Made by a program: the position numbers and the translations under genes
The notes under the pieces: model-generated
Seen by the model: only the letters and a program-made list of their open reading frames with translations
Told to the model about the DNA's origin: nothing
The model's database searches: none
Assembly (NCBI GenBank): GCA_023460935.1
Contig: JAEWOI010000026.1
Span: 62,001 to 126,000 of the forward strand
Direction: 5' to 3'
DNA: 64,000 nucleotides
Source: Actinomycetes bacterium
GTDB lineage: Bacteria > Actinomycetota > Actinomycetes > Propionibacteriales > Propionibacteriaceae
Shown: positions 17,137-25,063 of the stretch, piece by piece
Position numbering within the stretch: position 1 is the stretch's first letter
Layout of the letters: each line of letters begins with the position of its first letter

Positions 17137-18351
17137 ATGGCGGAAGTGCCGAACCTGCGCCGGGCTGAGCGGCCCGGCGAGCCGGCCACGCCGCGGGTGG
17201 AGCTGGACGGCCGGCTGTGGCGGATCCGCTCGCTGGCCACCGCGCGCCAGGTGCTGCGCGCCCGCAGCCTCACCACCCAGGCCGGGTTCACCGCCGAAGC
17301 CATTCCGAAGGGCTACCTCAAGCACCACCCGATCCTGATCTCCGACGGCCCGTTGCACGACGAGCAGCGCACCAAGGTCGGCCGGTTCTTCGCCCCGAAG
17401 GTCGTGGCGGAGCGCTACACCGGGCTGATGGAGTCCTGCGCGGACCGTCTGCTGGCCGAGGCGCAGGCTGCGGGCAGCTTCCGGCTCGACGAGCTCGCCC
17501 TGTACTACGCCGTGGAAGTGACCGCCGAAGTGGTCGGGCTCACCGAGTCGCCCGTGCGGGCGATGGCCAGGCGCCTGGTGACGTTCTTCAACCAGCCCCC
17601 GTTCGACCTCACCCGGGCCGACCTCGGCCGGACGCCGGCCCAGTGGCTGCGGGCAGCCGTCAACGGGCTGGTGCCCGTGCTGCGGTTCTATCGCGCGGAC
17701 GTGCGCCCTGCCGTCCGCGCCCGCAGGAAGCTGGCCAGGCAGGACGTGATCAGCCACCTGATCGCCGAGGGCTACACCGAGGCCGACATCCTGGTGGAGT
17801 GCGTCACCTACGGCACCGCAGGGATGGTGACCACGAGGGAGTTCATCGCGATGGCAGCCTGGCACCTGCTGCAGCACCGGCCGCTGCGCGAGCGCTACCT
17901 TGTCGCCGGGCAGGAGGAACGGTTCGCGATCCTGAACGAGATCATCCGGCTGGAGCCGGTGGTCGGGCACCTCTATCGCCGTGCGCAGGCCGCTTTCGCG
18001 ATCACCGACGGTGCGGAGACCTGGGAGGTGGCCGCGGGCGACCTGCTCGACGTCTGTGTCCGCCACACCAACACCGACCCGGAGGCGGTCGGGGACGGGC
18101 CGCTCGACCTCTGCCCGGCACGCGAGCTGCCGTCCGGGGTGAACCAGGCGGTGCTGAGCTTCGGCGACGGCGCCCACCGCTGCCCCGGACAGCCGCTGGC
18201 GATCCTCGAGGCGGACGTGCTGCTGACGCGGTTGCTGGCCCTCAACCCGCGGATCGTCGCCGAGCCCCGGGTCGGCTGGGACGACCTGATCGCCGGCTAC
18301 TGGCTGCGCGACTTCGAACTGGCGTTCGGCCCCTCCGGGTCGCCCGCCTGA
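17137..18351 (+). CDS. Cytochrome P450
   Basis: A 404-residue soluble P450. The haem-thiolate motif FGDGAHRCPGQPLA places the axial ligand at Cys349. The K-helix ExxR is present as EIIR in NEIIRLEPV. The I-helix segment reads YGTAGMVTTREF, where most P450s have an acidic residue before Thr (AG-x-[DE]-T), so the proton-relay acid is missing. Such changes occur in P450s that use peroxide or carry out unusual chemistry. The ATG follows GAGGGGAGG with good spacing. It lies 33 bases after the GH1 gene and may be cotranscribed with it, but no electron-transfer partner is near. The stop is 2 bases from the convergent oxidoreductase stop. Confidence 0.88.
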   Translation: MAEVPNLRRAERPGEPATPRVELDGRLWRIRSLATARQVLRARSLTTQAGFTAEAIPKGYLKHHPILISDGPLHDEQRTKVGRFFAPKVVAERYTGLMESCADRLLAEAQAAGSFRLDELALYYAVEVTAEVVGLTESPVRAMARRLVTFFNQPPFDLTRADLGRTPAQWLRAAVNGLVPVLRFYRADVRPAVRARRKLARQDVISHLIAEGYTEADILVECVTYGTAGMVTTREFIAMAAWHLLQHRPLRERYLVAGQEERFAILNEIIRLEPVVGHLYRRAQAAFAITDGAETWEVAAGDLLDVCVRHTNTDPEAVGDGPLDLCPARELPSGVNQAVLSFGDGAHRCPGQPLAILEADVLLTRLLALNPRIVAEPRVGWDDLIAGYWLRDFELAFGPSGSPA

Positions 18352-18353
18352 CC

Positions 18354-19358
18354 TCAGCCCAGGACGGACTCCCGCAGCGGCAGCCCGGCCAGCCGGTAGC
18401 ACTCGTCGATAAGTTCCATGTTCTCGATCGCGTTGGCCAGGCCGGTCGGGAAGCCAGCACCCTCCCGGACGGCGGCCTCGAGCGCCCGCAACTGGTGGGT
18501 GTAGGTGGAGGTGGTGCCGTGGCGCTCCACGGTCTCGGTGCCGTCCACGGTGAGCACGAGGCGGTCGTCGGCGGTCAGGTCGATGAAGTTGGGCTGCCAC
18601 GCGGTGCCGCGGGTACCTGTGACCAGGATCGAGGTGTCCGCCGGGCCCTCGAGGCTCGACTCCAGCACGGCCGGCGCGCCGTTGGGGAGCTCCGCCTCCA
18701 CCAGCGCGGTGGCATCCACCCGCGGGTCAGCGCCGGCGTTGCCGGTGGCTGCGGCGCTCCGCAGGCGCAGCTTCCCGCCGATGGCCTGAGCCACGTCGCG
18801 GGCGACGTGGAGGTTGTAGCAGCCCAGGTCCATCAGCGAGCCGCCAGCCAGCGGCCAGGACCATCGGATGTCGCCCAGGTCGTCACAGTTGAACTTCATG
18901 TGCACGTCGAGCCTGGTCACCTCGCCGATCTCGCCCGAGCCCACCACCTCGAGCAGCCGCAGGTAGGTGGGGTGGTAGCGGTGGTGGAAGCCCTCGAACA
19001 CGACCAGCCCGTCCGGGTTGGGCTCGGCCGCGACCAGCCGGGCCTCCGCCGTGTTGCTGCCGAACGGCTTCTCGCTGAGCACGTGCTTGCCGGCCCGCAG
19101 CGCGGCCAGGGTCCAGCGGACGTGCTCACTGTTCGGGGTGGGGTTGTAGACCACCTCGACGTCGGGGTCGGCGAGCAGTTCGGCGTAGTCGCCGTAGGCG
19201 CGGTCGATCCCGCGCTGCTCCGCGTACTCCTCCGCGCGGGCAAGGTCGCGGGCCGCGACGGCCACGACCTCGGCACCGGTCACGCGCGCTGGGTCGACGA
19301 CGGCCCTGCCGGCGATCCGCGCCGCGCCAAGGATTCCGATTCGAAGCGGCTGCGTCAT
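18354..19358 (-). CDS. Gfo/Idh/MocA-family oxidoreductase
   Basis: A 334-residue NAD(P)-dependent sugar or sugar-alcohol dehydrogenase-like protein. The N-terminal Rossmann fold shows GILGAARIA, followed by VVYNPTPNSEH and the EKP motif in VLSEKPFGSN with its conserved catalytic-region Lys. The substrate domain contains GGSLMDLGCYNLHVARDV, which provides the Asp and His of the family. It is convergent with the P450. The acid acted on is unknown. A function with the glycoside locus is possible, but the gene is on the opposite strand and has its own promoter region. Confidence 0.87.
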   Translation of the reverse strand: MTQPLRIGILGAARIAGRAVVDPARVTGAEVVAVAARDLARAEEYAEQRGIDRAYGDYAELLADPDVEVVYNPTPNSEHVRWTLAALRAGKHVLSEKPFGSNTAEARLVAAEPNPDGLVVFEGFHHRYHPTYLRLLEVVGSGEIGEVTRLDVHMKFNCDDLGDIRWSWPLAGGSLMDLGCYNLHVARDVAQAIGGKLRLRSAAATGNAGADPRVDATALVEAELPNGAPAVLESSLEGPADTSILVTGTRGTAWQPNFIDLTADDRLVLTVDGTETVERHGTTSTYTHQLRALEAAVREGAGFPTGLANAIENMELIDECYRLAGLPLRESVLG

Positions 19359-19465
19359 GGCGTCCTCTCAGGTCGATTCGGGCACGAAGCTACCAGTCGG
19401 ACGCGCCACCCGGGGGAGCAGCCTCCCCGCTCCGGGCCACCTGTTGAGACCGCCGTCCACCGATT

Positions 19466-19494
19466 TTGCACCGCCGGGGGCACGCGGCTAGTTT
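19466..19494 (+). promoter_or_regulatory. Strong sigma-70-type promoter for the metNIQ leader
   Basis: TTGCAC (19466-19471) and TAGTTT (19489-19494) are separated by exactly 17 bases. The expected start of transcription is at about 19501, the first base of the leader-peptide GTG. The transcript is therefore predicted to be leaderless for that small ORF. Confidence 0.65.
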
Positions 19495-19500
19495 GGCGCC

Positions 19501-19584
19501 GTGTTCAACATCTCGCGCCATCCTGCCCGCCTCGGCTTCGCCGCGCCGGCCATGATGATGTGCGCGCGAATGTGCTGTCGCTGA
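19501..19584 (+). CDS. Met/Cys-rich leader peptide of the metNIQ operon
   Basis: A 27-residue ORF from GTG (19501) to TGA (19582-19584). Its last ten residues read MMMCARMCCR, so four Met and three Cys codons crowd just before the stop, after a short SRHPARLGF segment. No ribosome site precedes it; the start lies at the predicted transcription start of the promoter at 19466, so leaderless translation is likely. It is about 210 bases before metN. Actinobacteria are known to use leaderless, Cys-rich short ORFs as cysteine-responsive attenuators of sulfur genes. Here the Met run suggests that methionyl-tRNA, or both amino acids, are sensed. The regulatory role is inference. Confidence 0.6.
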   Translation: MFNISRHPARLGFAAPAMMMCARMCCR

Positions 19585-19600
19585 GCCCCGTCCCGACAGC

Positions 19601-19650
19601 GCAGTTCCAGATCAGCCGTCCCTGAGCAGTTCCAGATCAGCCGTCCCTGA
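19601..19650. repeat. Perfect 25-bp tandem duplication in the metNIQ leader
   Basis: Two identical, directly adjacent 25-base copies (19601-19625 and 19626-19650), each beginning GCAGTTCCAG and ending CCGTCCCTGA, start 16 bases after the leader-peptide stop. The copies have no mismatch, which suggests recent duplication or a maintained RNA element. The rest of the gap to metN has only short stems, including AGGG-CAGA-CCCT (19782-19793), which would pair the metN ribosome site with bases just before its start. Confidence 0.7.
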
Positions 19651-19792
19651 CCTGATCCCCTCCTGGGCGCCGTAGCGGCGACCGACATCCCTGCCCTGTC
19701 GGGGCTCCTCACCCCACCAGACGCCGTTGCCGTGTCCGCCCCGCCGGGCTGCCGCCGCGGCCCCGGTGCCCCGACCACGAGAGGGCAGACCC

Positions 19793-20794
19793 TTGATCGC
19801 AGTAACCGACCTGAGGAAGGTCTACCGGCAGGCCAACCGGGACATCCACGCCCTCGACGGGGTGACCCTGAGCGTGCCGGAGGACTCAGTGCACGGCGTG
19901 ATCGGGCAGTCCGGCGCCGGCAAGTCGACACTGGTGCGCTGCCTGGCGATGCTCGACCGGCCGACGTCAGGCACCGTCCAGATCAACGGGGTGGAACTCA
20001 CCGCGGTGCGCTCCGACGCCCTCCGCCGCGCGCGGAGGCGGCTCGGCCTGGTGTTCCAGCACGCCAACCTGTTCGACTCCCGCACGATCGCCGAGAATGT
20101 CGCCTACCCGCTGGAACTGGCGGGGGTGGGTCGCGCCCAGCGCGGCGCCAAGGCGAAGGAGCTCCTCGGGCTCGTCGGGCTCGCGGACGCGGGGCAGGCG
20201 CACCCCGCGCAGCTGTCGGGCGGCCAGCGGCAGCGGGTGGGCATCGCCAGGGCGCTGGCGACCGATCCCGACGTGCTGCTGTGCGATGAGCCCACCAGCG
20301 CGCTCGACCCGGCGACCACCGGGGAGATCCTCGACCTGATCGGTGCGCTGAAGGCCCGGCTCGGCCTGGCCGTGCTGGTGATCACCCACGAGATGGGCGT
20401 GGTGAAGCGGATCTGTGACTCGGTCTCGTTGCTGGAGGACGGCCGGGTGATCGAGACCGGGCCGCTGACGGACGCGGTGGGCACGTTCGGCAGCCGGCTC
20501 AGCGAGAGCCTGCTCGCCCTGCCGCCGCACGACCCGGCAGAAGCGGCCAACGGCAAGCTGATCGAAGTGCTCTACCGCACGCTGCCGGACGCCCCACCGC
20601 GGCTGACCGCTGCCGAACGCCACTTCGGCGTCGACCTGGCGGTGGTGGCCGGCACCATCGAGCACCTCGGCGGCACCACCTTCCACCGCGCCCGGGTGCT
20701 CGTACCGGCCGGGACCGACCCGGACGCGGTGATCGGCTTCCTGCGCGCCGCTGGCGCCGACGCTGCGCTGCACGCTGCGGAGGTGGCCAGGTGA
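19793..20794 (+). CDS. metN: Methionine ABC transporter ATPase MetN
   Basis: A 333-residue ATPase subunit of the methionine importer. It shows Walker A GQSGAGKST (38-46), the ABC signature LSGGQRQRVG, Walker B VLLCDEPTSALD and an H-loop in VITHEMGV. The C-terminal NIL domain (about 250-333, KLIEVLYRTLPDAPP onward) is the methionine-sensing regulatory domain that allows trans-inhibition by cytosolic methionine. A TTG start at 19793 fits: GAGGG ends seven bases upstream and the protein then begins directly at the ABC domain. Length matches the family. The stop overlaps metI by four bases. It lies behind the leader peptide at 19501. Confidence 0.93.
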   Translation: MIAVTDLRKVYRQANRDIHALDGVTLSVPEDSVHGVIGQSGAGKSTLVRCLAMLDRPTSGTVQINGVELTAVRSDALRRARRRLGLVFQHANLFDSRTIAENVAYPLELAGVGRAQRGAKAKELLGLVGLADAGQAHPAQLSGGQRQRVGIARALATDPDVLLCDEPTSALDPATTGEILDLIGALKARLGLAVLVITHEMGVVKRICDSVSLLEDGRVIETGPLTDAVGTFGSRLSESLLALPPHDPAEAANGKLIEVLYRTLPDAPPRLTAAERHFGVDLAVVAGTIEHLGGTTFHRARVLVPAGTDPDAVIGFLRAAGADAALHAAEVAR

Positions 20795-21474
20795 ACGGCT
20801 TCCTCGACGGGTTGCTCGGCAATCCGGCGATCACGAGCGCACTGTGGCCGGCACTGCTGGAGACCCTGCTGATGGTCGGGATCTCCGGCCTGGCTACCGT
20901 CGTCGTCGGCCTGCCGCTGGGGGTCGTGCTGTTCGTCACCCAGCCGGGCGGGCTGGCCGAGAGCCGGGCGCTGAACCTGGTGCTGGGCGGGGTGGTGGTC
21001 AACATCACCCGCTCGGTTCCCTACGCGATCCTGATGGTGTCGCTGATCCCGTTCACCCGCTGGGTAGTGGGCACCTCGATCGGGCCGACCGCTGCTGCGG
21101 TCTCGCTGACGATCGCGAGCATCCCGTTCTTCGCGCGGCTGGTGGAGGCAGGCCTGCGCGAGGTGCACCCGGGCAAGCTGGACGCAGCCCACGCGATGGG
21201 CTCCACCCGCGCGCAAACCGTCTGGAAGGTGCTTCTTCCCGAGGCGCTGCCGTCCCTCGTGGCGAGCGTGACCACCACCCTGGTCGCCCTGATCGGCTAC
21301 TCCGCGATGGCCGGCCTGATCGGCGGCGGCGGCCTCGGCCGGCTGGCCTACAACTACGGCTACCAGCGCTTCCAGCCCGAGGTGATGGTCGTCGTCCTGG
21401 TCCTGCTCGTGCTGCTCGTGCAGCTCGTGCAGTTGGCCGGGGACGCCGTCGTCCGGCGGGTGGACCACAGATGA
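20791..21474 (+). CDS. metI: Methionine ABC transporter permease MetI
   Basis: A 227-residue five-helix permease with the family loop ARLVEAGLREVHPGKLDAAHAMGSTRAQTV, in which the EAA motif contacts MetN. The GTG start overlaps the metN stop (GTGA), so translation is coupled. Its length and topology match MetI. It ends with a stop that also overlaps a 28-codon ORF of doubtful value before metQ. Confidence 0.93.
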   Translation: MNGFLDGLLGNPAITSALWPALLETLLMVGISGLATVVVGLPLGVVLFVTQPGGLAESRALNLVLGGVVVNITRSVPYAILMVSLIPFTRWVVGTSIGPTAAAVSLTIASIPFFARLVEAGLREVHPGKLDAAHAMGSTRAQTVWKVLLPEALPSLVASVTTTLVALIGYSAMAGLIGGGGLGRLAYNYGYQRFQPEVMVVVLVLLVLLVQLVQLAGDAVVRRVDHR

Positions 21475-21565
21475 ACGACTTCCGGCGACCAGCCGTGGAG
21501 AAGACCGGCCGGGAGACCGGACCAACCAATCGACCCGATCCGGGTCACAACCAATGAGGAGAGAA

Positions 21566-22411
21566 ATGGGCATCCTGCGCAGGCACCTGTCCGGCGCCGC
21601 GACCGCGGCCGCCGTCCTGGCGCTCACGGCTTGCGGCTCCACCCCCGCCGCTGCCCCCACCACCCCCGCGGCCGGAACCGCCGAGGCCACCGTGGTCACG
21701 GTCGGCGCCAGCCCGGTGCCGCACGCCAAGATCCTGGAGTTCGTGCAGGCCAACCTGGCCAAGGACGCGGGGATCGAGCTGAAGATCGTCGAGTTCGACG
21801 ACTACGTCCAGCCCAACGAGGCGCTGGCCTCCGGGCAGCTGGACGCGAACTACTTCCAGCACCTGCCCTACCTGGAGGCCCAGATCGCCGACAAGGGCTA
21901 CGAGTTCGAGCACGGCGCCGGGGTGCACATCGAGCCGTACGCAGCGTTCTCGAAGAAGTTCACCGAGCTGTCCCAGCTGCCGGATGGGGCGACGATCGCG
22001 ATCACCAACGACGCCTCCAACCAGATCCGCGGCCTGCGGCTCCTGGCCGGGGCCGGCCTGCTGGACGACCTCACCGACGACTCCAACGTGCTGAACCTCA
22101 CCGAGGCGCAGAATCCCCGCGGGTTCAAGTTCGTCGAGAACCAGTCGGAGGTGATCGTGCAGCAGCTCGACGATCCGGCGATCGACCTGGCCTTCGTGAA
22201 CGGCAACTTCATCCTTACCGCAGGGCTGAGCACGGCGGACGCGCTGCTCGTCGAGCAGGTGGAGGGCAACCCGAACGCGAACCTGCTGGTGTGGCGTTCG
22301 GACAACACCAACCCGGGCGTGGCGAAACTGGAGGAACTCCTGCACTCCCCTGAGGTGGCCGACTTCATCAAGCAGACCTGGCCCTCGGGCGACGTGATCC
22401 CCGGCGCCTGA
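21566..22411 (+). CDS. metQ: Methionine-binding lipoprotein MetQ (NlpA family)
   Basis: A 281-residue binding protein of the MetQ/NlpA family with lipobox ALTACGS (Cys23). Family features are VTVGASPVPHAKILEFV near the start, the substrate-region helix EFDDYVQPNEALASGQLDANYFQHLPYL, and LAFVNGNF. It delivers methionine to MetNI at the outer face of the membrane. The second ATG (21566) is chosen over 21554 because GAGGAGAG precedes it at good spacing. It ends the operon, and a strong hairpin terminator follows. Confidence 0.93.
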   Translation: MGILRRHLSGAATAAAVLALTACGSTPAAAPTTPAAGTAEATVVTVGASPVPHAKILEFVQANLAKDAGIELKIVEFDDYVQPNEALASGQLDANYFQHLPYLEAQIADKGYEFEHGAGVHIEPYAAFSKKFTELSQLPDGATIAITNDASNQIRGLRLLAGAGLLDDLTDDSNVLNLTEAQNPRGFKFVENQSEVIVQQLDDPAIDLAFVNGNFILTAGLSTADALLVEQVEGNPNANLLVWRSDNTNPGVAKLEELLHSPEVADFIKQTWPSGDVIPGA

Positions 22412-22420
22412 CCACAGACC

Positions 22421-22465
22421 CCCGCGCCGGGGGCAGGGGCGTGGCACCGAAGCCCCCGGCGCGGG
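22421..22465. terminator. Bidirectional hairpin terminator between metQ and hydrolase
   Basis: A perfect 14-bp inverted repeat, CCCGCGCCGGGGGC with its complement at 22452-22465, and a 17-base loop lie between the metQ stop and the convergent hydrolase stop. It lacks a T-run, as is common in actinobacteria. Confidence 0.75.
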
Positions 22466-22505
22466 CAGCGTTCCCGCACGTGCTGGTTCCCCGATGGGGT
22501 GCGGC

Positions 22506-23489
22506 TCAGTGCGGCTGGAGGTGGTCGGCCAGCGTGCTGGTGCCCCGCAGCACGTCGGTGGCCAGGATCCGGCGCGTCAGCTCCGGCTCCTCCAGGTGGG
22601 GGCTGTGCGCGGAGTGTTCGAAGGTGTAGAAGCCGACCACCGGAGCATCGAGAGTGGTGGCGAAGTCCCTGGCCAGAGCCCGGTTGACGGTCTGGTCGTG
22701 GCGGCCGTGCAGGAAGTAGGCGGGCACCTGCAGGGTGCGCACCGTGCGGGTGAGGTCGGTACCGACGAACTCGTCCCAGAGCAGCCAGCGCGACCGCAGC
22801 TTGCCGCGCCACAGGGCCAGGCGTTCGGCCGGGGTGTACTCCGGCGCGAGCAGGGACGGCAGGAACAGGCCGGTGACCACCGACCTCATGTCCCTGGTCG
22901 TGCCGACCCCGAGCTCGTGCATGGCCCGATCCCGCAGCCGCAGATAGGGCGCCGGAACCGGCCGGTCGGGCAGCACGGGCAGCCGGGAGATCCGCCGGGC
23001 GAGGCGAGCGCGCCCCAGGCCCCGGTAGCCGGCCGCCAGGTACTCCTGGGACCGGGCCTCGGAACGGAGCTGGCAGGTCACCTGCGCCACGCCGACATAG
23101 GCGAAGAAGCGGTCGGGGGCGGCCTGCGCGGCGAGGAGCCCGAGGAACGTGCCCCAGGAGTGACCCATGAGGTACACCTTCTCCACCCCCAGGCTGGCGC
23201 GGAGGTGGTCGGCCGCGGCGACGGTGTCCGCCACCAGTTGCTCGATCGTGATCGTTTCGTCGCGGACGTCGCGTCCGCTCGAAAGGGCAGCGCCGCGCTG
23301 CTCCCACCAGGCCACGCGGAACAACTGCTCCAGGCCGGTCGGGTAGCGACGGGTCAGCCAGTACTCCGGCATCCCCGGACCACCGTGCAGTACGAGCAGC
23401 ACCGGCTCCACGGGAGTTGAGGTCATCAGGAAGTAGCCCTGGCGAACCCCGTTGAGCTCTATGCTCAGCTTCTCGGCCGTACGGCTCAT
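22506..23489 (-). CDS. Alpha/beta hydrolase, proline-iminopeptidase-like
   Basis: A 327-residue alpha/beta-hydrolase-fold enzyme. The oxyanion hole motif HGGPGMPEYW, nucleophile elbow GHSWGT with catalytic Ser, acid Asp in LHGRHDQTVNR and catalytic His in EHSAHSPHLEEP form the triad. HGGPG and GHSWG are characteristic of the proline iminopeptidase group, which cleaves N-terminal prolines, but many relatives hydrolyse other amides or esters. The ATG at 23489 avoids an upstream extension of weak sequence character. No signal peptide is seen. It is convergent with metQ. Confidence 0.85.
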   Translation of the reverse strand: MSRTAEKLSIELNGVRQGYFLMTSTPVEPVLLVLHGGPGMPEYWLTRRYPTGLEQLFRVAWWEQRGAALSSGRDVRDETITIEQLVADTVAAADHLRASLGVEKVYLMGHSWGTFLGLLAAQAAPDRFFAYVGVAQVTCQLRSEARSQEYLAAGYRGLGRARLARRISRLPVLPDRPVPAPYLRLRDRAMHELGVGTTRDMRSVVTGLFLPSLLAPEYTPAERLALWRGKLRSRWLLWDEFVGTDLTRTVRTLQVPAYFLHGRHDQTVNRALARDFATTLDAPVVGFYTFEHSAHSPHLEEPELTRRILATDVLRGTSTLADHLQPH

Positions 23490-23586
23490 TCCTTCACCCT
23501 GCCTGTGCCCCCCGTGCGGCACCGCTGCTGCGGACGCCACCATTGTGATCGATGCGGGGGTGGCTCGTGTGGGCCTCGCCTCCTGG

Positions 23587-24513
23587 CTACGCTCCGGTCA
23601 GTTGCCGCAGGCCGCCGCTGTCCAGGACCGCCTGCAGCTTCGGCCGGGGTGTGCGGGCGGACCGGCGCGGGCGGACCAGCCCCAGCCCGACCCCGGCCAC
23701 GACCAGCACCGCCCCGAAGATCTGGACCGGGCTGAACAACTCACCGGCGACGAACACGCCCAGGGCAGTGCCGGCCAGGGGGTTCAGCAGGCCGATCAGC
23801 CCGACCGTCCCGGCCGGCAGGTGGGCCAGCCCGTGAAACCAGGCGGCATAGGCCGCGGCGGTCGCGACGAGGGTGAGGTAGCCGAAGGCGAGGAGTTCGG
23901 AGGTGCTCGGCACCGGCGGCCAGCCCTCGAAAGCCATCGCGACCGGAACGAGCATCACCCCACCGAACAGCAGCTGCCAGGACGCGAACGTGGTCGCATC
24001 CACCGGCGGCTGCCAGCGCTTGGCCAGCACGAAGCCGAGCGTCGCCGAGCCCATCGCGGCGAGGGAGGCCAGGACCCCGAGGTGGTCGAGGGCGCCCAGC
24101 CCGGCACCGATCAGCAGCGCCACGCCGGCAGCCCCGGCGATCGCGCCAAGTGCGGCCGTGGGGCGCACCCGCTCGCCGACCAGCAGCCAGGCGAGCACCA
24201 GGGTCAGGGCAGGGGAGCCGGCCATGATCATCGCGGCCACCCCGGAGGGCAGCAGTTGCCCGGCGAGGTAGACGAGCACGAAGAAGCCGCCGATCGTGAG
24301 CGCAGAGATCAAGGCCGACCGCCACCACCAGTCCCGGCGGGGCAACTTGCGGGTCAGCGCCCACAGCAGCAGTCCCGCCGGCAGCGCGCGCAGCACCGAA
24401 CCCCAAAGGGGCAGGTCGGACGGGAGGTACTGGCGGGTGACGAAGTACGTCGTGCCCCAGGCGACCGGCGCCAGGCTGGTGATCAGCACCGACTTCCACG
24501 CTTTAGCTTCCAT
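23587..24513 (-). CDS. EamA/DMT-family transporter controlled by adjacent MarR
   Basis: A 308-residue membrane protein with about ten helices in two EamA repeats, starting LAPVAWGTTYFVTRQYLP and, in the second half, LAAMGSATLGFVLAKRW. It is expected to export a small metabolite or drug. Its ATG lies inside the palindrome GCTTCCATGGAAGC, and a TAAATT element seven bases before the start suggests a leaderless message. It is divergent from the MarR gene 48 bases away, the usual arrangement of a repressor with its efflux pump. A frame extension upstream overlaps the MarR gene on the other strand and is not credible. Confidence 0.87.
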   Translation of the reverse strand: MEAKAWKSVLITSLAPVAWGTTYFVTRQYLPSDLPLWGSVLRALPAGLLLWALTRKLPRRDWWWRSALISALTIGGFFVLVYLAGQLLPSGVAAMIMAGSPALTLVLAWLLVGERVRPTAALGAIAGAAGVALLIGAGLGALDHLGVLASLAAMGSATLGFVLAKRWQPPVDATTFASWQLLFGGVMLVPVAMAFEGWPPVPSTSELLAFGYLTLVATAAAYAAWFHGLAHLPAGTVGLIGLLNPLAGTALGVFVAGELFSPVQIFGAVLVVAGVGLGLVRPRRSARTPRPKLQAVLDSGGLRQLTGA

Positions 24514-24547
24514 GGAAGCGAATTTACCAGATTGCTTCCTCGGAAGC
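24506..24547. promoter_or_regulatory. Twin MarR-type operators GCTTCC-NN-GGAAGC
   Basis: Two 14-bp inverted repeats, 24506-24519 (perfect palindrome) and 24534-24547 (two central bases differ), have identical arms and lie 28 bases apart, a little under three helical turns. They cover the short divergent promoter region; the first spans the transporter start codon, and the second ends just before a TATGGT element preceding the regulator start. Confidence 0.78.
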
Positions 24548-24561
24548 GATATGGTGGGGCC

Positions 24562-25056
24562 ATGGCCGACCACGTGGCACGGATCCAGGCTGAGTGGCGG
24601 CGCGAACGCCCCGACGTGGACGTCTCGCCGCAGGGGGTCATCGGCCGGCTGCACCGGCTCGCCAGGTTCCTTACCGAGGAGCTCGTGGCGGTGTACGAGC
24701 GCTACGGGCTGGCCGAAGGCGAGTTCGACGTCCTGTGCGCCCTGCGCAGGTCCGGCGAGCCGTACCAGCGCCAGCCGGCGGAACTGGCCCGGACCACGAT
24801 GATCACGACCGGCGCCGCGACCAAGCGCCTCGACCGGCTCGAGGCCCGCGGGCTGCTGCGCCGCGAGCCCGATCCGGAGGACGCGCGCGCGAAGCTCGTC
24901 TCCCTCACCCCGGCGGGTCGGGAACTGATCGACGCGGCGTTCACCGAGCACATGCGCAACGAGGCACGGCTGCTCGGCCGGTTGAGCGCCCGCGACAGGT
25001 CCGACCTGGAGCGGGCGCTCACGACCTGGATCGGGCAGTTCGAGGCGGCCGAGTGA
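24562..25056 (+). CDS. MarR-family transcriptional regulator
   Basis: A 164-residue winged-helix dimeric repressor. The recognition region AELARTTMITTGAATKRLDRLEARGLLRREPDPEDARAKLVSLTPAGREL is classical MarR, including the DxRxxxxxLT wing. It probably represses itself and the divergent EamA transporter through the twin operators and is released by a small ligand. TATGGT lies six bases before the ATG, so the mRNA may be leaderless. The 3' end is 7 bases from the convergent PTS gene stop. Confidence 0.92.
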   Translation: MADHVARIQAEWRRERPDVDVSPQGVIGRLHRLARFLTEELVAVYERYGLAEGEFDVLCALRRSGEPYQRQPAELARTTMITTGAATKRLDRLEARGLLRREPDPEDARAKLVSLTPAGRELIDAAFTEHMRNEARLLGRLSARDRSDLERALTTWIGQFEAAE

Positions 25057-25063
25057 TGCTCGG

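Noticed and set aside
16864..18600. Long minus-strand ORF opposite the GH1 end, the P450 and part of the oxidoreductase
   Set aside because: The composition is Arg/Gly/Pro/Ala-rich and no domain is visible, whereas the plus-strand P450 has clear haem-binding and K-helix motifs.
19496..19792. SAM riboswitch upstream of metN
   Set aside because: The expected conserved core and kink-turn are missing. The leader peptide explains the region better.
21471..21557. 28-codon ORF between metI and metQ, overlapping both neighbours' stop or start regions
   Set aside because: It could be translated, but the peptide is unstructured, Pro/Arg-rich and unremarkable. I do not call it a gene; it may only aid coupling.
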